Shown here in pieces: positions 5,697-12,051 of a DNA stretch of 12,051 nucleotides (within the stretch, counting starts at the first letter, position 1; the number at the start of each line of letters is the position of its first letter). The DNA is from Chloroflexota bacterium (GTDB lineage Bacteria; Chloroflexota; Dehalococcoidia; UBA3495), in contig PAMF01000034.1 in the NCBI GenBank assembly GCA_002707185.1, forward strand, positions 32,135-44,185. Direction: 5' to 3'. The notes beneath the pieces are model-generated. The model worked only from the letters and a program-made list of their open reading frames with translations, had not been told where the DNA came from and made no database searches. A program made the translations under genes and the position numbers.

Positions 5697-7493
5697 ATGG
5701 TACCATTGGTAAAAGCCCCTATAGGGCTAGCAAAGTACATGTTATTGCTTATGGCAGTAATAGGGTTGTTTGCCGTTGCCTGTAGTTCGGCTTCAGCTCC
5801 GGCTGAACCGGCCAGCAAACCGGCGGCCAAAGTCGAAATGACAGGGATAACTCCGATTCCATCCGAACCGACAGCAGCACCTGCAGCAGCAGGAGCTCCT
5901 AAGGCTGCGGAAGCTCCCAAGGCTGCAGCTGCGCAAGCTCCTGCTCCCGCGGCAGTAACTACCACAAGAGATACACTGACCTTGGTAACCAACGGTGAAC
6001 CTGACCTCTTAGGAGCATGGTCACAGGGTTGTAGCGGTAACGTTCCAAGTTTGGTCTGTGAAGATCTTGCAAGTGATCCATTGACTTGGATTGATAGTAC
6101 AACCTTTGAGGTGGTTCCCTTGACCGGCGTTGAGAAATGGGAACAGATAGATCCTGATCGATGGCGTTTTTATCTGCGTGAAGGAGTCACTTTCCATAAC
6201 GGTGAAGCTTGGAATGCGGCTGCAGCCAAGATGGGCATAGACATGCACGGTGATAAAGAAACCAACGGTCATGGTACAGGGTCATTTGGTTTCCATGGAG
6301 TAATTAGCGGCGAGGTCGTGGATGACATGACCGTAGACGTTGTTTGCGAAGTAGCTTGTCCAATACTACCGCGTACCACTATCTTCCTTAAATTCCAGGC
6401 ACCTCAATGGTGGGCAGACACTGAAGAAGGTACTCGCGACAGGACTACCGTAGGGAATGGTCCTTATAAAGTTGTTGAATGGAGAGTTGGACAGGAAGTA
6501 GAACTCGAAGCCTTTGAGGATTACAAGCCCAATAATTCGTTCGATTCTCAGGCCCCTGCGATCAAACAGGTTTTCCAAGTATGGAGAGATGAAGAGATTG
6601 TTCGGGCTTCTATGATTGCCACCGGCGAAGCCGACCTGGCATTTGAAATTGGATTTGAAAATATCGATCGAGTCCCACGTGCGATCGCTGGAACTAACAA
6701 CGAGGTATATATCTTAGTTGCTGATAATATATGGCACCCGGAGTTGAAGAAAAAGAAGGTTCGTCAAGCATTGGCACTAGCGATTGACTGCCAGTCTATC
6801 GTAGATAACCTTTACAATGGCCTTCAAGAATGTTACGGAAATATCTCCCAAACTGGAACTGTTGGTATCACTCCAGAAAATTCCAAAGGTTACGGATACG
6901 ATCTTAAGAAAGCAAAACAGTTACTAGACGAAGCTGGATACGATTCCAATAACGAAATCAGAATTCACAGCAGGCAAGGTAGAGTTTTCCGCGATGTAGA
7001 ACTTTGGGAATCTGTAGTTTCTATGTGGTCTGAAATTGGCGTTAACGCCAGCTTGCAGATCCTAGAGCCTTCCAAAGCTCGTGAGGCTAGAAGGTCTGGG
7101 TGTGGTCAATACAAGGGCGATGATGCATTGAATTGTCATGATCAAGAGCCACCAGAGCCAATGTATGCGTCTTCACATTACTACGAAACTGCTACTTCCA
7201 ATGAATCATTGGATATGCAACGTCAGCTACTATTGAGAAATAGTTGCTTCAACGTAAATAGCCGAGTTTGCAATAACGTACCAGGTTTCCAGGATATGAT
7301 TTCTGAGGCGATAGCTACCCCTCTTGGCGATCAACGAACCGCCAGAATGGAGAATTTGGCAACTATTATTCATGACGAATACTGGTTCCTGCCTATGTTC
7401 CAGGTAGTCACAGTATACGGATTGGCCGATGACTTGGAATGGACTCCTCGTTACGATCCTCGTACCAGGGTCAATACAATGAGCTTCAAGTAA
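5697..7493 (+). CDS. ABC transporter solute-binding lipoprotein, family 5 (peptide/nickel/opine type)
   Basis: This 598-residue protein is a family 5 (DppA/OppA-like) solute-binding protein, held outside the membrane to hand a ligand to an ABC permease. The N-terminus has Lys6 and Lys13, a hydrophobic core (14-25) and a lipobox-like FAVAC with Cys29. An Ala/Pro/Lys linker (about 31-90, with repeated APKAAEAPKAA) spaces the domain from the membrane. The binding domain starts near 92 and shows DRWRFYLREGVTFHNGE (154-170), VGNGPYKVVEW (252-262), VRQALALAIDC (355-365) and AKQLLDEAGYD (406-416). Apart from Cys29 there are ten cysteines in five close pairs (112/121, 217/221, 365/379, 469/480, 517/525), unusual for the family. 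GAGG lies six bases before the ATG. No permease or ATPase gene is present nearby, so the partner must be elsewhere. The ligand is unknown; peptides are only one possibility. Confidence 0.93.
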   Translation: MVPLVKAPIGLAKYMLLLMAVIGLFAVACSSASAPAEPASKPAAKVEMTGITPIPSEPTAAPAAAGAPKAAEAPKAAAAQAPAPAAVTTTRDTLTLVTNGEPDLLGAWSQGCSGNVPSLVCEDLASDPLTWIDSTTFEVVPLTGVEKWEQIDPDRWRFYLREGVTFHNGEAWNAAAAKMGIDMHGDKETNGHGTGSFGFHGVISGEVVDDMTVDVVCEVACPILPRTTIFLKFQAPQWWADTEEGTRDRTTVGNGPYKVVEWRVGQEVELEAFEDYKPNNSFDSQAPAIKQVFQVWRDEEIVRASMIATGEADLAFEIGFENIDRVPRAIAGTNNEVYILVADNIWHPELKKKKVRQALALAIDCQSIVDNLYNGLQECYGNISQTGTVGITPENSKGYGYDLKKAKQLLDEAGYDSNNEIRIHSRQGRVFRDVELWESVVSMWSEIGVNASLQILEPSKAREARRSGCGQYKGDDALNCHDQEPPEPMYASSHYYETATSNESLDMQRQLLLRNSCFNVNSRVCNNVPGFQDMISEAIATPLGDQRTARMENLATIIHDEYWFLPMFQVVTVYGLADDLEWTPRYDPRTRVNTMSFK

Positions 7494-7502
7494 GTTACGG
7501 TC

Positions 7503-7560
7503 TAGGTTTAAATAAAATAAGGCCCCGGTTAATACCGGGGCCTTATTTTATTTAAACCTA
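7503..7560. terminator. Bidirectional terminator with 27-bp perfect inverted repeat
   Basis: The arms 7503-7529 and 7534-7560 are perfect reverse complements around a TAAT loop. The apical part is G+C rich (GGCCCCGGT) and the base is A+T rich, so on each strand the apical hairpin is followed by a T-rich stretch (TTATTTTATTT). It starts nine bases after the lipoprotein stop and would also stop transcripts coming leftward from tRNA-Ile. Confidence 0.9.
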
Positions 7561-7627
7561 TTAAGTAAGCTGGTCTCAATTATTTGGGCAAAATGTAAGC
7601 CTTTTCGGGGGCCATGTAACTATTGTA

Positions 7628-7704
7628 TGGTGGGCCTGGATGGACTCGAACCAACGACCTCGGTCTTATCAGGACCGCGCTCTAACCACCTGAGCTACAG
7701 GCCC
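7628..7704 (-). tRNA. tRNA-Ile (anticodon GAT)
   Basis: The minus strand folds as a 77-base cloverleaf with encoded CCA. The acceptor stem is GGGCCTG/CAGGCCC, the D stem GCTC/GAGC, the anticodon arm CGGTC-CTGATAA-GACCG with anticodon GAT, the variable loop AGGTC, and the T arm GTTGG-TTCGAGT-CCATC. The second T-stem pair (50:64) is a U-U mismatch. Everything else looks regular. This tRNA is often found inside rRNA operons, but here it stands alone with its own promoter. Confidence 0.95.
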
Positions 7705-7725
7705 TTTAAGCGTAGCTACAGTAGA

Positions 7726-7754
7726 ATTATATCAAGGTGCTACGTGGGTATCAA
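7726..7754 (-). promoter_or_regulatory. Promoter of tRNA-Ile
   Basis: On the minus strand TTGATA (7754-7749) and a perfect TATAAT (7731-7726) are 17 bases apart, and the -10 is preceded by TGA, making it an extended -10. The predicted start is about 15 bases before the tRNA. This is the best promoter in the window. Confidence 0.75.
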
Positions 7755-7837
7755 GGATTCAGGACAATCGGTCTGCCTAGGGCTTCGATAGGTGGTGGTG
7801 ATGGCATTGATTGCTATTAGTATTAATGATTGGAAAT

Positions 7838-9022
7838 TTACCGCTGTTGAGAACGGTAGATACGGTTCAAGAGTGTAGCCTTTCTCCGTAATCTCCGGGA
7901 TTTATTATTACTTGAAATTTCGTGGTTAACTATGTCCATAGGTTGTTGTAACTCTTTAGGCAATTGTAGACTTCTAACGGGATAATTGATGGTTATTCCT
8001 TCTTCTCTAAATCTACTGTGAAGATTTTGCATCACTGTTGTCTGTAAGAGGAAACTGGCTATCCGATCTTTAGCTTGTAAAAACAGCCAGAAATTGACGT
8101 TAGACTCGCCGAAGCTTTCAAATCCAAACCATCCTCCATATTCCTTGACCGCATTTGCATCTTGATCAAGTATTTCCGACATGACTTCATTGCATATTTT
8201 TTCTACTGCATAAAGATCACTGTCATAACTGACGCCGCATGTTAGATAAACATTTACGGGGGGTGCAGGCTTCTGAAAGTTGGTAATTATGGTTTCTGCG
8301 AACTTGGAATTGGGAATTACCACCATGTTGTTAGTCCAAGTCTGCAGCCTAGTGCTTCTCCAACTCACGTTCATTACATAGCCCTCTACCCCACCCTCAA
8401 GTTGGATATAGTCACCGGGTGTAACTGCACCTTCAGTCATCACGTAAGTTCCTGCGAAGAGGTTTGCTAGGGTAGGTTGTAAGGCTAACGCTACTGATAA
8501 CCCACCGAGTCCTAATCCGGCTATTAGCGGACTAATGTTAACGTTTAGATGGTCCAATATCAGGAGCCCACCGAGGGCGTATATCAGGGCTATACATATC
8601 CTGTGTAGGAGCGGGACCAAGCGTTGGTCCAAGTTAGTGCTGGTTTTAGGAGCTATTGTCTCTTCGTACCATTTGAATATATTGCCGGCGGCTGATGCTA
8701 CGGCTACTATTCCGATGAATAGACCTAACAGGCTCGTAATCGCGTTTACTATATTCTGTTGGCTAGAGGTTAAATCTAGTGGTATGGTTAGTGACAAATG
8801 GAATCCGAGGATGATTATGCCCACAGTAAGGGGTATTTTTAGGGAGCGAGTTATCCTAGTATCCAAGTCACTAGGTGTCCAATTGGTCAGGCGAATTATT
8901 ATGGGGAATATTAGCTTGTTAAATATCAGGGAAAGGAACAAGAACAAGAATAAAATTACTAGGCTCGAAGCCAAGAGCCATATGGCGCCGTCTAGGCCAA
9001 AGCGATTGAGAATAGAGTCCAT
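7838..9022 (-). CDS. MscS-family mechanosensitive ion channel
   Basis: This 394-residue membrane protein belongs to the small-conductance mechanosensitive channel family, which opens under membrane tension to release solutes during osmotic downshock. Hydrophobic segments lie at about 12-43, 61-80, 90-113 and 137-157. The pore helix region follows at 162-191, where Gly/Ala packing (AGLGLGGLSVALALQPTLAN) matches MscS TM3. The beta-domain has GDYIQLEGGVEGYV (203-216), VIPNSKFAETIITNF (235-249) and VSYDSDLY (264-271), all close to MscS landmarks. It has more membrane segments than the 286-residue E. coli MscS. The C-terminus is rich in Arg/Lys. The start is ATG 9022; a TTG directly before it at 9025 is possible. 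No strong ribosome site is visible (GGGG about nine bases upstream). The gene points toward tRNA-Ile, 133 bases away, which has its own promoter. Confidence 0.94.
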   Translation of the reverse strand: MDSILNRFGLDGAIWLLASSLVILFLFLFLSLIFNKLIFPIIIRLTNWTPSDLDTRITRSLKIPLTVGIIILGFHLSLTIPLDLTSSQQNIVNAITSLLGLFIGIVAVASAAGNIFKWYEETIAPKTSTNLDQRLVPLLHRICIALIYALGGLLILDHLNVNISPLIAGLGLGGLSVALALQPTLANLFAGTYVMTEGAVTPGDYIQLEGGVEGYVMNVSWRSTRLQTWTNNMVVIPNSKFAETIITNFQKPAPPVNVYLTCGVSYDSDLYAVEKICNEVMSEILDQDANAVKEYGGWFGFESFGESNVNFWLFLQAKDRIASFLLQTTVMQNLHSRFREEGITINYPVRSLQLPKELQQPMDIVNHEISSNNKSRRLRRKATLLNRIYRSQQR

Positions 9023-9063
9023 CAAGTTAGCCCCGTACCAGTAAAAATGCCGACCAGATTCGA

Positions 9064-9072
9064 ATTATATCA
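9064..9072 (-). promoter_or_regulatory. Extended -10 promoter of the MscS gene
   Basis: TGATATAAT (9072-9064, minus strand) is an extended -10 element. The -35 region is poor (TCGATG, 16 bases upstream), as is common when TGn is present. The predicted start leaves a leader of about 35 bases. The element shares TGATATAATTC with the tRNA-Ile promoter. Confidence 0.5.
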
Positions 9073-9156
9073 CTGGTCTGTCCAACATCGAGAATCGGTG
9101 CAATTTGCGACTAGCCACTGATAGGAAGAGCAGCATTTTGATCGAGATAGCTCACT

Positions 9157-9162
9157 TATAAT
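9157..9162 (+). promoter_or_regulatory. Candidate -10 element of the MmgE/PrpD gene
   Basis: A perfect TATAAT ends 30 bases before the ATG at 9193, with a predicted start near 9169. The upstream region offers only TTTTGA at 15 bases spacing, so the -35 is uncertain. Confidence 0.45.
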
Positions 9163-9192
9163 ACTGAACCAAAAATCACTAGAGGGGTTTCT

Positions 9193-10536
9193 ATGGTTGA
9201 TATGAACGTAACGGAAATACTGTCACAGTTTATAGTAGATACCAAGTATGAAAATCTTCCGGCACCAGTCGTAGATGCAGCCAAAATAGGAATATTAGAT
9301 GGCGTGGCTAACATGGTAGCCGGTTCAGTCCAAGGATTATCAGATATTATTGGGAATTACGTAAAAGATCTTGGAGGTACTCCTCAGTCTACTGTTGTCG
9401 GCTGGAACTTTAAAACACATCCTACCAATGCTGCTTTCGCTAATGGAATTTTTGGGCACTGTTTAGATTACGAAATCCAGGGATTCCCACCTACCCATGG
9501 TACGTCTTCCTGTCTACCATCAGCTTTGGCACTGGCAGAAGTCGGTAATTGCTCAGGGCAGAAAATTATAGAGGCATACGTATTGGGTTGGGAAATTCAA
9601 GGACGCCTCAGAGCAGCTTCTTTTTCTGCGGCAAACCCCGCCTTCCATCCTCCAGGTATGTTCGGTCCCTTGGGGGGAGCTGCTGCCAGTGCAAAAATTC
9701 TAGATTTGGACACTCATCAAACTCAAATGGCTCTGGGGATAGCTGCTTCAAGAACAGGTGGCTTGACTGCTAACACTGGTACGATGGTTAAATCAACTCA
9801 TCCAGGCAATGCAGCCCGTATGGGAGTTGAAGCAGCTCTACTAGCAAGATCCGGGTATACCGCCAGTGACGCCATTTTAGAAACTTCCCGGGGATACGCA
9901 GATGCCTTGTTCGATGGCAATATGGATTGGGATATGGTAATTGGAGGGTTGGGCGCCTCCTACCGCATTTCGGATCCAGGTTTCGATATTAAAAGGTTTC
10001 CAGCTCAGGTTTATATGCAGAACCCAATTGAAGCAGTTTTAAATCTGAGAAATAAGTATGGTCTCACTGCGGACATGGTTCAAGAGCTGGTATTGAAAAC
10101 TTCAGGGAGAGGCCATTCGGGCTCTTTGCCCAAGACCGGGTTGGATGGCAAGTTTAGTGTAGAGTATTGTGCAGCCTCAGCGTTGTTAGACGGTGAGGTG
10201 GTTATCGATAGTTTTACCGATGATAAGCGCTTTTCCCAGGCAATGGAGCAGACATTGAAAAAAATCAAGGTGGAACCTGACGGGCTTGATTCGGATCCGG
10301 TAGTTGCCACTGCTTTACTACACGATGGTCGTAGCGTCAGTGATGAATGCGGCAAATTCACTGGATCAGCGGGTAATCCAATGGGTCATCAATTACGAAT
10401 GGCTAAGGTATGGGATTGTATGAGCCGAGTTCTTGATGATTCGTCAGGTACGACTATGGTTAATTTAGTAGAAGACATGGAAAACATCGGTGATATAGCA
10501 ACTTTGATGACTATAATTTCCCAAAAAACTGTGTAA
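9193..10536 (+). CDS. MmgE/PrpD family protein (2-methylcitrate dehydratase-like)
   Basis: This 447-residue protein has the length and order of motifs of the MmgE/PrpD family, which includes 2-methylcitrate dehydratase and cis-aconitate decarboxylase. Seen: ILDGVANMVAGS (34-45), NAAFANGIFGHCLDYE (79-94), HGTSSCLPSALALAE (102-116), LGWEIQGRL (131-139), FHPPGMFGPLGGAAASAKILDL (151-172), and VKSTHPGNAARMGVEAALLA (199-218). Family active-site positions Asp92, His102, His152 and Lys200 are kept. The usual LDYDDT is LDYEIQ here, and the later conserved His appears as Gln276 in FPAQVYMQNP. No signal peptide is present. AGAGGGG (9181-9187) lies five bases before the ATG. It converges on the GMC gene with 21 bases between stops. 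It is probably a lyase or dehydratase of a hydroxy or oxo acid; the substitutions make a standard methylcitrate reaction doubtful. Confidence 0.9.
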   Translation: MVDMNVTEILSQFIVDTKYENLPAPVVDAAKIGILDGVANMVAGSVQGLSDIIGNYVKDLGGTPQSTVVGWNFKTHPTNAAFANGIFGHCLDYEIQGFPPTHGTSSCLPSALALAEVGNCSGQKIIEAYVLGWEIQGRLRAASFSAANPAFHPPGMFGPLGGAAASAKILDLDTHQTQMALGIAASRTGGLTANTGTMVKSTHPGNAARMGVEAALLARSGYTASDAILETSRGYADALFDGNMDWDMVIGGLGASYRISDPGFDIKRFPAQVYMQNPIEAVLNLRNKYGLTADMVQELVLKTSGRGHSGSLPKTGLDGKFSVEYCAASALLDGEVVIDSFTDDKRFSQAMEQTLKKIKVEPDGLDSDPVVATALLHDGRSVSDECGKFTGSAGNPMGHQLRMAKVWDCMSRVLDDSSGTTMVNLVEDMENIGDIATLMTIISQKTV

Positions 10537-10557
10537 AAGCATTTGCGCCTGGCCTAA

Positions 10558-12051
10558 TTATTGTTCATCGCTTCGGATTAGATCGGACACGTGTTCTGCG
10601 ATCATCATCGTAGTCACATTTGTGTTAGCCCTAATGCAATTGGGCATTATAGATGCATCTACGACACGCAAACCTTTCAACCCGTGGACTCGACCGTATT
10701 GATCGACTACAGCCGTTGGGTCAGAAATCGGGCCCATTTTACATGTTCCTGATATGTGTTGGCCGGTAGTTACTTCTCGTAATAAAAATTGGTCTAAATT
10801 GGCATCCGCACTTAGTTCTTCATCGGTGGGCTCTATTCTTTTATCAATAATATCTTGGAATGATTCGTTTTCCCCCAGACTGGCGCATAGTCTTGTAAGA
10901 TCTCGTAGCCTCTTCCGATCGAATTCTTCTTCAAGATATCTGTAATCTAGAAACGGTTGGACAGTGGGATCGTTAGATGTCAGACTAAGCGACCCTGATC
11001 CGATTGCTAAATTCAGGATCCCCAACATTCGGATCCCTATTGGGCTCATTCTACCCCCTCCGCGGTTATTCCTTTCTGTTGCGAATGAGGACATTATGAT
11101 TTGCAGATCATTCCTGAGATCCGATTCCGGGGCTGTACACCTAAGGATCATTTGAACCCTAGGGGCCAGCCCATCTAGATCGTAATGAGGTTTTGTTCTA
11201 AATGTAATATATACCATTGGGTGGTCGCGTAGGTTTTGACCAACACCCGGAAGATCATGTACCACTGGAATGTTGAAAGATTGGAGTTGTTCTGACGGAC
11301 CAATGCCGGAAAGTAATAGTATATGTGGTGAGCCTATCGCACCTGAACTCAAGATTATTTCATTGCCTTCCACGGTAAAAATATCTCCGCCACTTTCTAC
11401 TTCTACGCCCACTGCTTGGTTGCCTGAAAACAGGATCCTCTGAACTCGACATTCCGGCCGTATAGTTAAATTCATGCGATGGCGAGCCTGATCCAGATAT
11501 CCCAAAGCAGTACTCCAACGGATGCCATTAGGGTTATTTAAAGGACAGGGCCCCACGCCTGAGGCATCGGGTGCGTTGTGATCAGGGCTGTCGGAAAATC
11601 CAGAGGATACGCATGCTTGATAAAAGGCTTCCTGGTCAGGCCGCATTTCGTCGGATTTGAATCTACGAACTATTATTGGTCCGTCTGAGCTGTGGAAATC
11701 GTCTCCTGCAAAATCTGTATCGGATTCAACTTTCCTGAAATAACCGAGTAAATTTTGAAAATTCCATTTGTCGTTGCCCAGGTTTGCCCAACCGTCGTAA
11801 TCCTCTGGTACACCTCTCAGGAAGACCTGTCCATTGATAGCGCTTGATCCACCCGTGATCTTACCTCTCGGAACCATCATAGGATCAGCTTGGTCTGTTG
11901 CTTTACCTGTGAATTGCCAATTGTGATCACTTACCATAATGTCTGATGCTGTGGCATATCCAAATTTAACGTCATCAGGTAGGTGTTCAAAATGGGGGAA
12001 ATCAGAACCAGCTTCTATCAGGAGCACTGATTTTTTACTATCTTCGCTGAG
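10558..12051 (-). CDS. GMC-family FAD oxidoreductase, N-terminus cut by window edge
   Basis: The reading frame is open to the right edge and gives 497 residues. The visible start LSEDSKKSVLLIEAG corresponds to the end of the first FAD-binding strand unit, so about 20 residues with the GxGxxG motif are missing. GMC enzymes (choline dehydrogenase, glucose oxidase and relatives) oxidise alcohols with FAD. Seen, numbered in the visible part: GKITGGSSAINGQVFLRG (63-80, signature 1), SSGAIGSPHILLLSGIG (235-251, signature 2), DLPGVGQNLRDHP (266-278), GQHISGTCKMG (430-440) with the likely catalytic His432, and VVDASIMP...RANTNVTTMMIAEH (463-487) with Asn476. The active site looks complete. No partner cytochrome is seen. 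The alcohol substrate is unknown. It is transcribed toward the MmgE/PrpD gene, and the two stops are 21 bases apart. Confidence 0.94.
   Translation of the reverse strand, partial: LSEDSKKSVLLIEAGSDFPHFEHLPDDVKFGYATASDIMVSDHNWQFTGKATDQADPMMVPRGKITGGSSAINGQVFLRGVPEDYDGWANLGNDKWNFQNLLGYFRKVESDTDFAGDDFHSSDGPIIVRRFKSDEMRPDQEAFYQACVSSGFSDSPDHNAPDASGVGPCPLNNPNGIRWSTALGYLDQARHRMNLTIRPECRVQRILFSGNQAVGVEVESGGDIFTVEGNEIILSSGAIGSPHILLLSGIGPSEQLQSFNIPVVHDLPGVGQNLRDHPMVYITFRTKPHYDLDGLAPRVQMILRCTAPESDLRNDLQIIMSSFATERNNRGGGRMSPIGIRMLGILNLAIGSGSLSLTSNDPTVQPFLDYRYLEEEFDRKRLRDLTRLCASLGENESFQDIIDKRIEPTDEELSADANLDQFLLREVTTGQHISGTCKMGPISDPTAVVDQYGRVHGLKGLRVVDASIMPNCIRANTNVTTMMIAEHVSDLIRSDEQ

Noticed and set aside
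8535..9044. Plus-strand open frame of 169 codons opposite the MscS gene
   Set aside because: It is the antisense of strongly conserved MscS coding sequence and has no recognisable motif.
1..12051. Mobile element, CRISPR array or defence system
   Set aside because: No transposase, integrase, spaced direct repeats or known defence domains were found; both tRNAs are intact with no duplicated 3' ends that would suggest integration.

Overview
The window looks like a chromosomal fragment from an uncultured, AT-leaning bacterium. The gene families recall marine SAR202-type Chloroflexota: paired CaiB/BaiF CoA-transferases, an HpcH/HpaI aldolase, an SMP-30 lactonase, an MmgE/PrpD protein, a GMC oxidoreductase and an Ala/Pro-linked solute-binding lipoprotein. 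That assignment is inferred from gene content and style only, because no rRNA or phylogenetic marker is present. Both tRNA genes encode their own CCA. Start sites mostly carry AGGAG-like ribosome binding sites, and several promoters resemble sigma-70 promoters. I see no phage, insertion sequence, CRISPR or defence genes.

Layout from left to right. At 1-728 (minus) lies an HpcH/HpaI aldolase that runs off the left edge. Divergent from it, at 914-3491 (plus), is a tight pair of family III CoA-transferases. A tRNA with CAT anticodon (3527-3601) and a hairpin terminator follow, then a small membrane-anchored unknown protein (3704-4117). Converging on that is a two-gene minus-strand unit: an SMP-30/gluconolactonase-like protein (4533-5435) and, downstream, a 120-residue unknown protein (4138-4500). 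A 261-bp divergent intergenic region leads to a large family 5 solute-binding lipoprotein (5697-7493), closed by a 27-bp perfect inverted repeat. Next on the minus strand are tRNA-Ile(GAT) at 7628-7704 and an MscS-type channel (7838-9022). An MmgE/PrpD-family gene (9193-10536, plus) then converges on a GMC oxidoreductase (10558-12051, minus) that runs off the right edge.

The genes read as scavenging and breakdown of small organic acids. The lipoprotein would capture a solute, the GMC enzyme would oxidise alcohols, the lactonase would open lactones, the CoA-transferases would activate acids as thioesters, and the aldolase and MmgE/PrpD protein would cleave or dehydrate hydroxy or oxo acids. 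This joint role is inferred. The genes sit in short separate transcription units, so the sequence does not prove one pathway.

I found no clearly new system. The points most worth checking are: a CoA-transferase with Gln where the family's catalytic Asp normally sits, paired with one that keeps the Asp; an MmgE/PrpD protein with Gln in place of a usually conserved His; five neighbouring cysteine pairs in the lipoprotein; the unknown protein linked to the lactonase; and the unusually long terminator.
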